Origin: Burkholderia cepacia
GTDB lineage: Bacteria > Pseudomonadota > Gammaproteobacteria > Burkholderiales > Burkholderiaceae
Direction: 5' to 3'
DNA length: 64,000 nucleotides
Assembly (NCBI RefSeq): GCF_001039005.1
Contig: NZ_LDWR01000002.1
Span: forward strand, 1 to 64,000
The position numbers and the translations under genes are program-made. The notes under the pieces were generated by a model that did not search any database, was not told the origin of the DNA, and was given only the letters and a program-made list of their open reading frames with translations. Shown in pieces: positions 43,614 to 52,260 of this stretch; positions within the stretch are counted from its first letter, which is position 1, and each line of letters begins with the position of its first letter.

Positions 43614-44624
43614 ATGCATCCGGCACCCGTCCGATACACACCCAGCCAACGAGACGACGGCGTCGCCATCGACGCACGCAACCAAGCAGACTCCAGGTCG
43701 ACCAGCCGCGAGAACGACCTGCGGCACACGCTCGCAGAGCGCGTCGCGAAATGGACCGAAGGCGTCGACCACCTCACCACTGCCATTCCGAACCTGAGTT
43801 TCCATCGAAGGGAAGCACCGACGCAGCCGATGGACTGCATGGTCGAGCCGAGCTTCGGTCTCGTCGTTCAGGGCGCGAAGCGGATGATTCAGAGCGGCGA
43901 TGCCTATATCTACGACGCCAATCGCTTCCTGATCACGTCACTGGATTTGCCGGGTTCGACGCAGGTCATCGAGGCCAGCCGCGAAAAACCGTTTCTCGGG
44001 CTCGGGCTCAAGCTGGATTTTCGCGTGATGGCCGAACTGATGGCGCAGGTCGCACCGGATCACGACGAGCCCGCCGCAGGCCGCGGCCTCGTCGTCGGCG
44101 ACATGACCGAACCGCTGTACGACGCGCTGAACCGGTTGCTGGCATTGCTGGATGACCCGAACGCCATTGCCGTGCTCGCACCGTACGTCGAGCGGGAAAT
44201 CTACTACCGCCTGCTGACGAGCGACCAGGGCGCCCGCCTGCGTCAGATCGCGTCCGCCGGCAGCCAGGGCAATCGTGTGTCGCGCGCGATCCGGTGGTTG
44301 CGGACCCACTATGACGAGTCGCTGCGAGTCGACGATCTTGCGGCGCAAGTTCAGATGAGCAGTTCGACCTTCCATCACCACTTCCGCCAGCTCACCGGCA
44401 TGAGCCCGCTGCAGTATCAGAAATGGATACGGCTCAATGAGGCGCGTCGGCTGATGCTGTCCGAGCGGCTCGACGCCGCGTCAGCGTCGTTCAGGGTCGG
44501 GTATGCGAGCCCGACCCAGTTCAATCGCGAATACAGCCGGTTGTTCGGCAATTCACCGCGAAGAGATATCGATAGCCTGCGCGGCAGGACGGACGTCGTT
44601 CTGTCGATCGCGGCAACGTATTGA
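43614..44624 (+). CDS. AraC-family regulator (AraC_N type)
   Basis: The 336-residue protein has an AraC_N-type sensing domain (IPNLSFHRREAPTQPMDCMV, LGLKLDFRVMAELM) and a C-terminal double helix-turn-helix from about residue 225 (RVDDLAAQVQMSSSTFHHHF; EARRLMLSERLDAASASFRV; GYASPTQFNREYSRLFG). It closely resembles the second AraC gene at 57134-58114 in layout. Its target is not obvious; the nearest gene upstream is the metallo-hydrolase. The region after its stop starts the parS-rich centromere block. Confidence 0.9.
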   Translation: MHPAPVRYTPSQRDDGVAIDARNQADSRSTSRENDLRHTLAERVAKWTEGVDHLTTAIPNLSFHRREAPTQPMDCMVEPSFGLVVQGAKRMIQSGDAYIYDANRFLITSLDLPGSTQVIEASREKPFLGLGLKLDFRVMAELMAQVAPDHDEPAAGRGLVVGDMTEPLYDALNRLLALLDDPNAIAVLAPYVEREIYYRLLTSDQGARLRQIASAGSQGNRVSRAIRWLRTHYDESLRVDDLAAQVQMSSSTFHHHFRQLTGMSPLQYQKWIRLNEARRLMLSERLDAASASFRVGYASPTQFNREYSRLFGNSPRRDIDSLRGRTDVVLSIAATY

Positions 44625-44644
44625 TCGCGGGACTGGAGCAGGGC

Positions 44645-44660
44645 GTTGTCACGTGACAAC
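44645..44660. other. parS centromere site 1
   Basis: GTTGTCACGTGACAAC is a perfect 16-base palindrome. It is one of five near-identical sites upstream of parA and the most distant, lying just after the AraC gene stop. Confidence 0.9.
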
Positions 44661-45388
44661 TCGCGTTGAAAATCGGCGCTCCACATCGGAGTGGCGACTC
44701 GACCAGGTGTCGTGATGCACTGAGCCAGCGGCAAATCGATTGCCCTCCGATGCCGGGTTGACAACGATACGTATCAAAAACCATAAATTACGTGTCAAAA
44801 AATACAATTCATGTCACTTTCGATTCGCGCGGCGGCCGCAGCACATGAGAAAGCCATGCGCCCCCATTTCCGGGGGTGATCTCATTCATTTTGCGTGAAA
44901 CAACATGAAGAATATGGCGCAAGTCATTGCCAGACAAGGATTTCCGAGAATACCCCATTTCTCGAAAATGTTTCACGATCCGACCTGTTTGTGTTGGCAC
45001 GCCTCCGTCAGCGCATGCACTTGCGCCCCAATCGGGGCCCGCACGCGTGTGACGTCACGGATAGGTACCAAACTGCGCTGATTCAGTACTGGATCAGCAT
45101 GACAAAACCACGCCCCTCCCCTGCCGACAAGGTAGGCGACGAAACCGGGTGGCGGCATTCCTATAAATGGGGCCATATCAATCACTCCTACGGTGAGTTC
45201 GCCTGGATGCAGTTCGGCAAGCGGCAGGGGCATTCATCTGGCACGGGAATGCGAGTAGACCGCGATAGAGTATTCAGACCGACAGATCGATTGATGCCTC
45301 GCGACCTCTTCGCCATGGACGAATTCACGACGACAACTCGAGTACCTCATACCGATTCGCCACTCGAGTTGCCGGGTATAGCGGCCCT
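44661..45388. other. Centromere-proximal region of lower GC content without a supported gene
   Basis: This stretch between parS sites 1 and 2 is AT-richer than the rest of the window and contains the palindrome GATACGTATC near 44766-44775. An open frame covers 44895-45524 but runs through a parS site and has unusual composition, so it is not called as a gene. Confidence 0.5.
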
Positions 45389-45404
45389 GTTGTCACGTGA
45401 CAAC
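45389..45404. other. parS centromere site 2
   Basis: GTTGTCACGTGACAAC, a perfect 16-base palindrome identical to site 1. It is followed at short range by three further copies. Confidence 0.9.
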
Positions 45405-45564
45405 TCGCCAACCGATTCGCCTGCCAACCGCAGCTTGGCGGCAACCTATTGCCGGAAAATCCCTCCCAGATTTAGCGCCCCCCTTTCGGCATCCTTTGTT
45501 TCTGTAGATCGCAACGTGCTCTGAGACGTATAACGAAGACGCCATTGATCAGCACTCTGGGGCA

Positions 45565-45580
45565 TTTGTCACGTGACAAC
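45565..45580. other. parS centromere site 3
   Basis: TTTGTCACGTGACAAC differs from sites 1 and 2 only at its first base; the 14-base palindromic core is intact. Confidence 0.85.
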
Positions 45581-45718
45581 TCACCCTGGCGCAAAGCGAT
45601 TGGAGAGGGTCAAGGGCTGTACATCGGACGTTGATGCAATGTCGCGGCAATCGGAACCGCGATCGGTTCAATGACTCTCTGGCAACGGACAACACCACCA
45701 GGGATCAATTTCTGGCGA

Positions 45719-45734
45719 CTTGTCACGTGACAAC
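45719..45734. other. parS centromere site 4
   Basis: CTTGTCACGTGACAAC has the intact core with a changed first base. It lies 154 bases after site 3. Confidence 0.85.
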
Positions 45735-45957
45735 CGCGTATCTCGGCGCTATCGACGAAACCGAACGATCGTAGTCGCAATCACTTTTATCAGCGAAAAG
45801 ACATAGTCAGGCGACCAGTCTCTCCGATTCAACTTCGTCATCCACGTAAAAAACACCGAGTTCTCTTCCTGTCTTTGCGCAATCGTCACGAACGCAATCC
45901 ACATTTTTATTTTTACTCGGTTGCTAATCGCGAACGATTCGTTAGCCATTTGGCCCA

Positions 45958-45973
45958 CTTGTCACGTGACAAC
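45958..45973. other. parS centromere site 5, next to the parA promoter
   Basis: CTTGTCACGTGACAAC lies 41 bases before the -35 element of the parA promoter and 95 bases before parA. ParB bound here could influence parAB transcription. Confidence 0.85.
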
Positions 45974-46014
45974 CACATCAGCTACCAAGACATACATCGT
46001 GTCGAACGCTTTTC

Positions 46015-46043
46015 TGGACATTTCGATAATAACTGCATATATT
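46015..46043 (+). promoter_or_regulatory. Sigma-70-type promoter of parAB
   Basis: TGGACA (46015-46020) is followed by a 17-base spacer and TATATT (46038-46043). A strong ribosome-binding site (TTGGAGG) lies six bases before the parA ATG at 46069. The elements are close to consensus for a housekeeping promoter. Confidence 0.7.
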
Positions 46044-46068
46044 ACGCAAAACTCCTTGGAGGAATTAA

Positions 46069-46767
46069 ATGGCTTTCAAGATCGCCGTCAGTAATCAAAA
46101 AGGTGGGACTGGAAAGACAACCATCTCCGTCAACATCGCGGCTGCGTTCGAGGCCGGCGGCAACAAGGTCGCCTTGATCGATGCCGACCCTCAAGGCACT
46201 TCCGTCCGATGGGTCACGAGCGGCGAGAACACGCTGCCGATGACGGTCCTTTCTCTGGCCCCCGCCGGCCGCGGTATCGGTGGCGAGATCAAGAAGCAGG
46301 ACGCGAACTTCGACGTGATCGTCGTCGACTGTCCCGGCAACCTCGAAGATCCCCGCATCGCATCTGTTCTGGAAGTTGCGGACTTCTGCCTCGTGCCGCT
46401 GTCGCCGTCGCCGGCCGACCTGTACAGCACGGTCGCGATGATTCGCATGATCGAGTCGATGCGCGCCGTTCGTAACCCAAGTCTTTCTTCCGCATTGATG
46501 CTGAATAGTGTCAATGGAAAAACTAAAATGCGTGAAGAAATTTTAAAAATTCTAATGGCTGAAGAAATAGGGGAGCATCTGCTCGACAGCCAGATCGCGC
46601 AACGCGAGGTCTACCGTCAGACGTTCGCACTCGGCACCACGATCCATCATCACAATCGATACCTGAAGGGCCTGAAAGAAGCCCGCGCGGAAATCGAAAG
46701 GCTGGTCACGGAAATGGCCCAATACATCGCGTCGAAGCGCGCTACCGGAGCCGCCGCCCATGGCTAA
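46069..46767 (+). CDS. parA: ParA partition ATPase
   Basis: The 232-residue protein has the deviant Walker A motif NQKGGTGKTT (about residues 9-18), Walker A' and B regions (ALIDADPQGTSVRW near residues 35-48; FDVIVVDCPGN near residues 79-89), and no N-terminal helix-turn-helix, so it is a short ParA/Soj-like form. It forms ATP-dependent dynamic assemblies on the nucleoid that move ParB-parS complexes and so segregate the replicon. Its promoter and a parS site lie directly upstream, and its end overlaps parB by eight bases. Codon use is normal for the replicon. Confidence 0.95.
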   Translation: MAFKIAVSNQKGGTGKTTISVNIAAAFEAGGNKVALIDADPQGTSVRWVTSGENTLPMTVLSLAPAGRGIGGEIKKQDANFDVIVVDCPGNLEDPRIASVLEVADFCLVPLSPSPADLYSTVAMIRMIESMRAVRNPSLSSALMLNSVNGKTKMREEILKILMAEEIGEHLLDSQIAQREVYRQTFALGTTIHHHNRYLKGLKEARAEIERLVTEMAQYIASKRATGAAAHG

Positions 46768-47791
46768 GGACACATCGAAAGAGAAGAAACCGACCGGCAA
46801 CCTGCATCTCGCGGCCGGCCTGTTGCGTGGCCTCGCGCAGGAAAACGCGGCACTCGAAACGCGGCTGCCCGAACCGGCGGCCGCGCCGAATCTCGCCGGC
46901 GAAGCGGCACCTGTCGTCGCCACCGCCACGGCCGCCCCCACCGGCACGCCGGATCTCGGCGCGCCGCAGAAGGTGCTGGTCAAGGACTGCATCCCGAACC
47001 CGTTCAACCCGCGCGTGTTCTACTCGGAGTCGAGCCTGCACGAGCTCGCACTGACGTTGAAGCGGGAAGGGCAGATCGAGCCGATCAAGGTCACGCGGCT
47101 CCCGGAGTTTCCCGGCAAGCTCGTCGTGATCGACGGGCAACGCCGGCTGCGCGCGACGAGCATCAACGGCGACGAAACCATCAACGCCACGTTCCGCACG
47201 GACCACACGCCCGAGCAGCTCTATACGATCGCGTATCGGGCGAACCACGACCACGAACGCCAGACGATCTTCGACGATGCGGTCGCGTGGAAGCGCCTGC
47301 TCGACGAGAAGGTCTTTTCCGACCAGAACACGCTGGCGGAGAAGATCGGCAAGGACAAGGCGTCGATCAGCAAGACGCTGTCGCTCAACGCACTGCCCAA
47401 CACGCTCCTGGAACGGATGGCCAGCGCGAACGACGTGGTCGGCCTGCAAGCGGCGTACTTCCTGAAGCTGATCTTCGAGCGGCTGGGCGAACCGACGGCC
47501 GACCGGCTGCTTACCGCCGTGATCGACCGGAAGAAATCGGTCCGCGATCTCGAGAATTTCCTGCGTGCGCAAAGCGACGGCAACAAGAAAGCAGGACGCA
47601 CGCGCTACAGCGTTCGTCACGACTTCGCGCTCGAATCACGCGCGGTCGGCCAGTTGAAGACCTACCCGGACGGGCGTCTGGATCTGCAGTTGAAGGGGGT
47701 CGACGCGTCCCACCAGGAAGCGCTCGCCGACAAGCTCAAGACCGTCATCGACGCGTACGTCGCCGAGCTGGCAGCGGCCACGCCAAAGTAA
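46760..47791 (+). CDS. parB: ParB centromere-binding protein
   Basis: The 343-residue protein has an N-terminal Ala/Pro-rich stretch, then the ParB/Srx domain (VLVKDCIPNPFNPRVFYSES near residues 73-92; LAL TLKREGQIEPIKV region; VVIDGQRRLRATSIN near residues 121-135 with the CTP-binding box). The central helix-turn-helix domain includes TLAEKIGKDKASISKTLSLN near residues 193-212, and a C-terminal dimerisation region ends the protein. It should bind the five parS sites and spread from them. It overlaps parA by eight bases. Downstream is the nested inverted repeat shared with the convergent rep gene. Confidence 0.94.
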   Translation: MAKDTSKEKKPTGNLHLAAGLLRGLAQENAALETRLPEPAAAPNLAGEAAPVVATATAAPTGTPDLGAPQKVLVKDCIPNPFNPRVFYSESSLHELALTLKREGQIEPIKVTRLPEFPGKLVVIDGQRRLRATSINGDETINATFRTDHTPEQLYTIAYRANHDHERQTIFDDAVAWKRLLDEKVFSDQNTLAEKIGKDKASISKTLSLNALPNTLLERMASANDVVGLQAAYFLKLIFERLGEPTADRLLTAVIDRKKSVRDLENFLRAQSDGNKKAGRTRYSVRHDFALESRAVGQLKTYPDGRLDLQLKGVDASHQEALADKLKTVIDAYVAELAAATPK

Positions 47792-47805
47792 CGCGCCAAA
47801 AGCAG

Positions 47806-47883
47806 AAGGCCTCGCATCCGCGTTGCGCCGCAAAGCCGGACGTTCGAGTCCGGCGCACGACGCACACTCCGCTGCGAGGCCTT
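47806..47883. terminator. Nested inverted repeat between convergent parB and rep
   Basis: Outer arms AAGGCCTCGCA (47806-47816) and TGCGAGGCCTT (47873-47883) are exact complements; inside them GCCGGAC and GTCCGGC (47835-47854) form a second hairpin around GTTCGA. The structure lies 14 bases after the parB stop and three bases before the end of rep, so it probably serves as a bidirectional terminator. Confidence 0.75.
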
Positions 47884-47885
47884 GT

Positions 47886-49202
47886 TCAGTTGCCGGCGAG
47901 ACTGCTTTTGAGCAGGAATTCCAGCAGGTCGTCCGAGGTCGGTTCGCCCCAGGTATCCAGCGCCAGCCAGCGGAAGAAGCTGGTCTGCGCAAGCTTGCTC
48001 GCCTTCTTCTTCGGCGACAGCGTCAGGTCCTTCGAGCCCGCCACCGTCTCGTTGTAACGCTCGATCAGCTTGGTCTGGTCGTCGATCTCCAGCTCGCGGA
48101 AATACGCACCGGCTTCCTCGACCTTCGCCGCCAGATACTTGTCGCGAATCTGCTCCTGCTTGCTCTGCGCGGATTCCTTCGCCGGCGCGGCCGCCTCGGT
48201 GCCCTGCCCGTCGGCCAGCGTATAGCCGTGTGTCAGCGCCTTGCGGAAATACGCGGCCACGTTGTCGACCGGCGCCGCATTCTTCTTCGTAGTCCGATTG
48301 AGCGTATAGGCGATCGCCGCCTTGATGCGCTGCACGCCGTATTGCGTGATCAGCCGGCGCGCTTCCGAACGCGGAATGCCGAACTTGGCGACCTCCTCGA
48401 CCAGCGCTTCGTTCTTGACGTCGCCGTCCTCGACCGTATCCGCACTCTGCTTGCGCGTCACCTTGAACTGAACGGCTTCCACGCTACGGCCGGACTTGTG
48501 TTCGATCAGCTCGAGCGTGTGATCCGATACTTCGTTCACCTCCTGAATGCACGGCACCAGGACCTTGCTCTTGAACAGCTTGTATTCCTTGTACGACTGC
48601 GACGCCTTGTCCTGACCGAGAATCAGGTCGCGGAATTTCGGCAGAGGGATCTTCGCGGTGATGCCGATCCCTTCGTAACGCACCGTGTTCTCCCACAGCG
48701 CGAGCGAGTGCGACCGCCGGAACTCGCGGGCGATTCGCATATCGATCAGCGCGTAGATTTCGGGGTTGAGCAGTTCGCTGCGAATCTGGTCGGAGAAGCT
48801 GTACTTCAGCACCGATTGCTCGAGCTCCGCGCCCGCAAGCAGGCCCGACGCTTTCCAGACAGTCGAACGGTCCGCGGCCAGGTAGTCCCAGTTGACGACG
48901 GTACTGATCAGCGAGTTGACGGTGTCCTTCACGTACTTCGTGTTGTTGCTGTTCAACCCGCTCTCGTGCGAAAGCGACGCGATCGAGATCGAAAAGCTCG
49001 TCCGGCCCGGCTCGAACGCCTCCTGACGAAGCGCGTTCTTGATCAGCGAGCTGAACATCTTGCGCTGCTGCAGACCGATCTTTCCCGACTTGGGCGCGAT
49101 ATGAATCGCCTGGACCGCCTTGCGCAGCAAGTCGGGAGGCTCTGGTGTCTGAAACAGCGAAACCTGTTTGTCTGAGCCTTTGCTTGCGGGCTTGCGCGGC
49201 AT
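47886..49202 (-). CDS. rep: Replication initiator protein (Rep_3 family, winged-helix)
   Basis: The 438-residue protein resembles Rep_3/RepB-type iteron initiators. The first winged-helix domain runs about residues 20-150 (LRKAVQAIHIAPKSGKIGLQ, NALRQEAFEPGRTSF, YVKDTVNSLISTVVNW); the second covers about 155-260 (SDQIRSELLNPEIYALIDMR, ALWENTVRYEGIG). A charged C-terminal extension follows. It would bind the iterons at 49354-50377 and open the origin. It is convergent to parAB, and its 5' end points toward the iteron array, the usual layout for iteron-controlled initiators with autoregulation. Confidence 0.88.
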   Translation of the reverse strand: MPRKPASKGSDKQVSLFQTPEPPDLLRKAVQAIHIAPKSGKIGLQQRKMFSSLIKNALRQEAFEPGRTSFSISIASLSHESGLNSNNTKYVKDTVNSLISTVVNWDYLAADRSTVWKASGLLAGAELEQSVLKYSFSDQIRSELLNPEIYALIDMRIAREFRRSHSLALWENTVRYEGIGITAKIPLPKFRDLILGQDKASQSYKEYKLFKSKVLVPCIQEVNEVSDHTLELIEHKSGRSVEAVQFKVTRKQSADTVEDGDVKNEALVEEVAKFGIPRSEARRLITQYGVQRIKAAIAYTLNRTTKKNAAPVDNVAAYFRKALTHGYTLADGQGTEAAAPAKESAQSKQEQIRDKYLAAKVEEAGAYFRELEIDDQTKLIERYNETVAGSKDLTLSPKKKASKLAQTSFFRWLALDTWGEPTSDDLLEFLLKSSLAGN

Positions 49203-49240
49203 CGTGATGTCCGGATAAGGTGACCGTGTTGGAAGCGGAC

Positions 49241-49267
49241 TTTATACCTTTTCGCGCCGGGGGGCAA
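49241..49267 (-). promoter_or_regulatory. Candidate rep promoter
   Basis: On the minus strand TTGCCC (49262-49267) is followed by TATAAA or TAAAGT (spacers 15 or 17). It lies about 40 bases before the rep start at 49202. The fit is moderate; no iteron overlaps it. Confidence 0.35.
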
Positions 49268-49353
49268 CGTCCTTGCTCCTGCATCACTTGCACTTTCGCG
49301 GCTAAGCTCCAGATGCAAAAGGGAAATTTCCGATTAACCGATCTGCACGAAGC

Positions 49354-50377
49354 CCCATATCCATCTACCTTTTGGCCAAAACACGTCCCACAAGCCGCTA
49401 CCTTTCATGTTCGGGCACAGAAACCCGGCACGAGATTTGCCCTCGGGAAGGTACCCATCCATGGGGAGCACCCGAGCGGAATTGCGATCGTCGGCCGAAT
49501 TCGTGGTGCCCTGCAGCACAGTCGCGTTTTGCTCCCATAAATAGCTACCTTCATCGATTCCCATAGGAGGGTACCTGTCGGCAGACGTCGGCTTCGCGGG
49601 CTGCGTTATTTTCGATCTCGAAGGTAGAAATCGCTCCCATAAACGGCAACCAATCATGTTCCCCATAAAGGGTTACCTGTTTGCTGCAGCGATCCTGTCT
49701 ATGGGAACCGCACACAGAGCACCATGGCGAAATGCAATCGATCGATCCCGGATGCCACCCATAAACGGATACCTTCGAGATGCCCCACAAATGGCTACCC
49801 AAAGAAATTCGCTGTGCATCCAGACACTTACCGATCGATAAAAGAGCCCCATAAAAGGCTACCTTCATGTGTTCCCATAGACGACTACCCCACGTGTTTT
49901 ACGGTCGATTTCCCATAACCGGGTACGCTTGCCCCATATCCACAACCCCGATTCCCCACAATCCGGTACCCCAAACCCCAAATCCACAGACCTAAAGCCC
50001 CAGACCCTTCCACCTGTGCTCCCATAAATGGGTACCGAACAAGGCTCAAACCCTTATGGAATAAGGCTGTGAGCCGTCTAAAAGTAGTTAAAGAAGTAAA
50101 CGTTGTTAACCAAAGATGTAAACACACGTGTGCAGACACAGAAAGACAAGCCCCATAAACCGCTACCAATGGGAGCCGTCTGTGGTGCTCCAAGCGTCCC
50201 AATGCCGCGATTCAGGCGTACCGAGCAATGCCCTGGCGCCTTGTTCCACCAAGGCTTCAAGCCCGACAGGGCTTCCAGAAGAGGTGAGTACCCACTCACA
50301 TGAGGCGAAACGTAGAAACCTATGGGGGAAATCGGGATGAAAAAGCCCGTTTTCACTGACAGGTTCCCTTTTATGGG
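49354..50377. repeat. Iteron array of the replication origin (consensus CCCATAAANGGNTACC)
   Basis: Seventeen copies of a 16-base element were found. Plus-strand starts: 49354, 49387, 49534, 49560, 49636, 49662, 49758, 49784, 49848, 49874, 49912, 49933 (weak), 49955, 50021, 50152. Minus-strand copies are at 49450-49465 and 50362-50377. Four pairs (49534/49560, 49636/49662, 49758/49784, 49848/49874) have members exactly 26 bases apart; intervals between pairs are 102, 122 and 90. The array lies upstream of rep, which should encode its binding protein. Ring positions, such as CAT at the start and TACC at the end, are the most conserved. Confidence 0.88.
50043..50075. other. Two-tier hairpin beside an AT-rich stretch in the origin
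   Basis: GGCTCA (50043-50048) pairs with TGAGCC (50070-50075), and CCTTAT (50052-50057) with ATAAGG (50061-50066), separated by three-base internal bulges and a GGA loop. It follows the iteron at 50021 directly. Positions 50078-50115 downstream are AT-rich and are the best candidate for the unwinding element. Confidence 0.6.
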
Positions 50378-51772
50378 ACCAAAAAATCAACGGCGCGGCT
50401 ACCCACGTGCCGGCGATTGACCAGCAAAACCCATCCGCGACCGAAAACGCGGACACCTTCGGTTTCACCCACAGCAGTTCGAAATCATCCTGGTCTGAAC
50501 GTGCGTGGTTTTTTGCACTCGTGCTTCCCCGTCCGCGGACAAGTTTTTTCCGATCGTCTGTCGACACGCCTCGTCACATTTAGCCTGTGGACTGTGCACA
50601 GAGGAAACGGACCGAGGTTCATTTCGCCGCCCGGAGGTCTTCCAACTTTTCTACCTTTGGGAATCAACCGACGAGCAATGCTGTGCCGCCAAGTCGCGAG
50701 GAGGGGTCAGGACGGCTTCCCGCGAGCAAACATCGTGTCCTGCGCCGTCCGCACACAGCGATGGCTCCTGGGTCGATCTCAAGCTCGTTGCGAGCCAAAG
50801 TGAAGATGCCGTCGACGACGAAGCTCACCGCAATCGAATCCGGGCGACGATCCCGAATAGACTCACCTTCCAAAACGTCCGGATCCCGTAAAGGCTCACC
50901 GATACGGCTGCTACACAGGTATATGCAAGCTGTGCAGACCGGGTCGGCGACGGATGTCGGCCCACTGACACGATCAAATAAAAGACCTGTGGCACCTATG
51001 TGCGGTGCCCGATGTGTCCGCACCCACGGTCACTAGGATCAATGAGTCTTGTTGCGACTTCAGCGCCAAAGGAACATCGCTCGTCCGTGCGGTTTCCTCG
51101 GCGCACCCGTGAGGCGATGCCGATCAACTGCTTCACCTTGCGTCTCGCGTCTACCGTTTTCGTCATACATGCCACACGGCAACGCGTTTCAGCCGAGGTA
51201 ACCATCTGCATCACAGTGCTGCGATAGGTCGCAGGATTAATCGCCTCGCCCTGTAGTGACGCGCCACGATCGTCTCGATCACCGCGGGAACCGAATCGTG
51301 GCCGTTTATGGGAGAAACCGACGCTTGAACCCCGTCGACCGGCAACGTGGCACACAGGTCGACTGCTGTAGCGGTGACTGCGGCCGTGCGATGACGATCA
51401 CGTAGAGCATGAGCGTATCGGCAACGCCACCTGTGAAATCGTCGTGCGTGTCTCGTATCGCACTGCGTTACCTGTCCTCATCTATTCACCGAAGCGTGAG
51501 GTTCATCGGACGTTTCCGCTTCCCGCAACTGCACGATCCGCACGCGCGCCGAAACGCGACACACCGTCCCTGTCCCGCTCAAGCGACGGTCGCGCGACCC
51601 CCGCGTTTTCTCCCATACGTGTATCCCCAATTCCGTTTGCACGTTGGCGCCACATTTTTCTCGACACGGTTATGATGCACAGGTCCCGATCGCGACACGA
51701 CGACCGATCGGGACAGGGGCGGTATCTCGATGGTCTTTCAATCCGTGATAAACCAGAAAAGAGAGTTCAGCG
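50378..51772. other. Long non-coding region to the right of the origin
   Basis: About 1.4 kb contains no convincing gene; open frames on both strands have unstable composition and no family features. Two degenerate iteron-like copies were seen (minus strand 51297-51312, plus strand 51612-51627). A small hairpin with GTCCGCGGAC followed by a T-run lies near 50531-50549. The last 100 bases are the upstream region of the DUF4148-like gene. Confidence 0.5.
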
Positions 51773-52075
51773 ATGCGAATCCAGATCAGAAAACTCACGT
51801 TGGCTGCGACCGCAGCCGCGTTCCTGTTCGGCTCGGCAGTTCCCGCGTTTGCCCAGACCGACGCCAGCGCGCCCGCTGCACAGGACGCCAAGGCAGCGAA
51901 GAGCCAGGCACGCAAGGCGGCCAGGGCCCAACGCAAGGCAGAGCACAAGGCTGCGCGCGCAAAGAACACCGCCGAGCTGAAGAAGCTCGAGGACGCCGGT
52001 TACAAGCCGGCGGCTAACGATCCGAACTATCCGCAGAACCTGCAGAACGCGGAGAAGAAGGCGAACCCTCAGTAA
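51773..52075 (+). CDS. DUF4148-like exported small protein
   Basis: The 100-residue protein has a signal peptide (MRIQIRKLTLAATAAAFLFG, cleavage after AFA near residue 27), a basic Ala/Lys/Arg helical segment (AKAAKSQARKAARAQRKAEH) and a C-terminal AGYKPAANDPNYPQNLQNAE motif typical of the DUF4148 family in Burkholderia. It is probably periplasmic. The function of the family is unknown. A stem-loop at 52090-52117 follows its stop. Confidence 0.8.
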   Translation: MRIQIRKLTLAATAAAFLFGSAVPAFAQTDASAPAAQDAKAAKSQARKAARAQRKAEHKAARAKNTAELKKLEDAGYKPAANDPNYPQNLQNAEKKANPQ

Positions 52076-52089
52076 GCGTTGCCCACGCA

Positions 52090-52117
52090 GCAAGCCACGG
52101 TTCGATCCGCGGCTTGC
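52090..52117 (+). terminator. Stem-loop after the DUF4148-like gene
   Basis: GCAAGCC pairs with GGCTTGC, with partial pairing inward (ACGG / CCGC). It lies 15 bases past the stop at 52075. Confidence 0.55.
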
Positions 52118-52260
52118 GTCGTGCATCCCGGTCACGCGATGCACGACGAAAGCGAATGCCCGGCATGAACGACGATCAACACGTTCGGCGAATCCGCATT
52201 ATTTGATTCGTAATCCTGCATTTCAATTTCATCGTGCGCATGACCCACATGTCGATGCGA

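Noticed and set aside
44895..45524. Open frame of 209 codons on the plus strand inside the centromere region
   Set aside because: It spans a parS site, has composition unlike real genes of the replicon, no family features, and no good ribosome-binding site.
45749..45958. Short minus-strand open frame next to parS sites 4 and 5
   Set aside because: No family similarity, AT-rich composition and overlap with control DNA of parAB.
47835..47854. tRNA-like T-arm sequence between parB and rep
   Set aside because: Only the hairpin resembles a T-arm; there is no anticodon arm, D-arm or acceptor stem, and the repeat is explained as a terminator.
49933..49948. DnaA-box-like ATATCCACA within a weak iteron
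   Set aside because: It differs by one base from the usual box and is a single occurrence; it was not called as a DnaA site.
50417..50891. Overlapping plus-strand open frames right of the iterons
   Set aside because: Translations look random and the frames overlap each other; no start signals or families support them.
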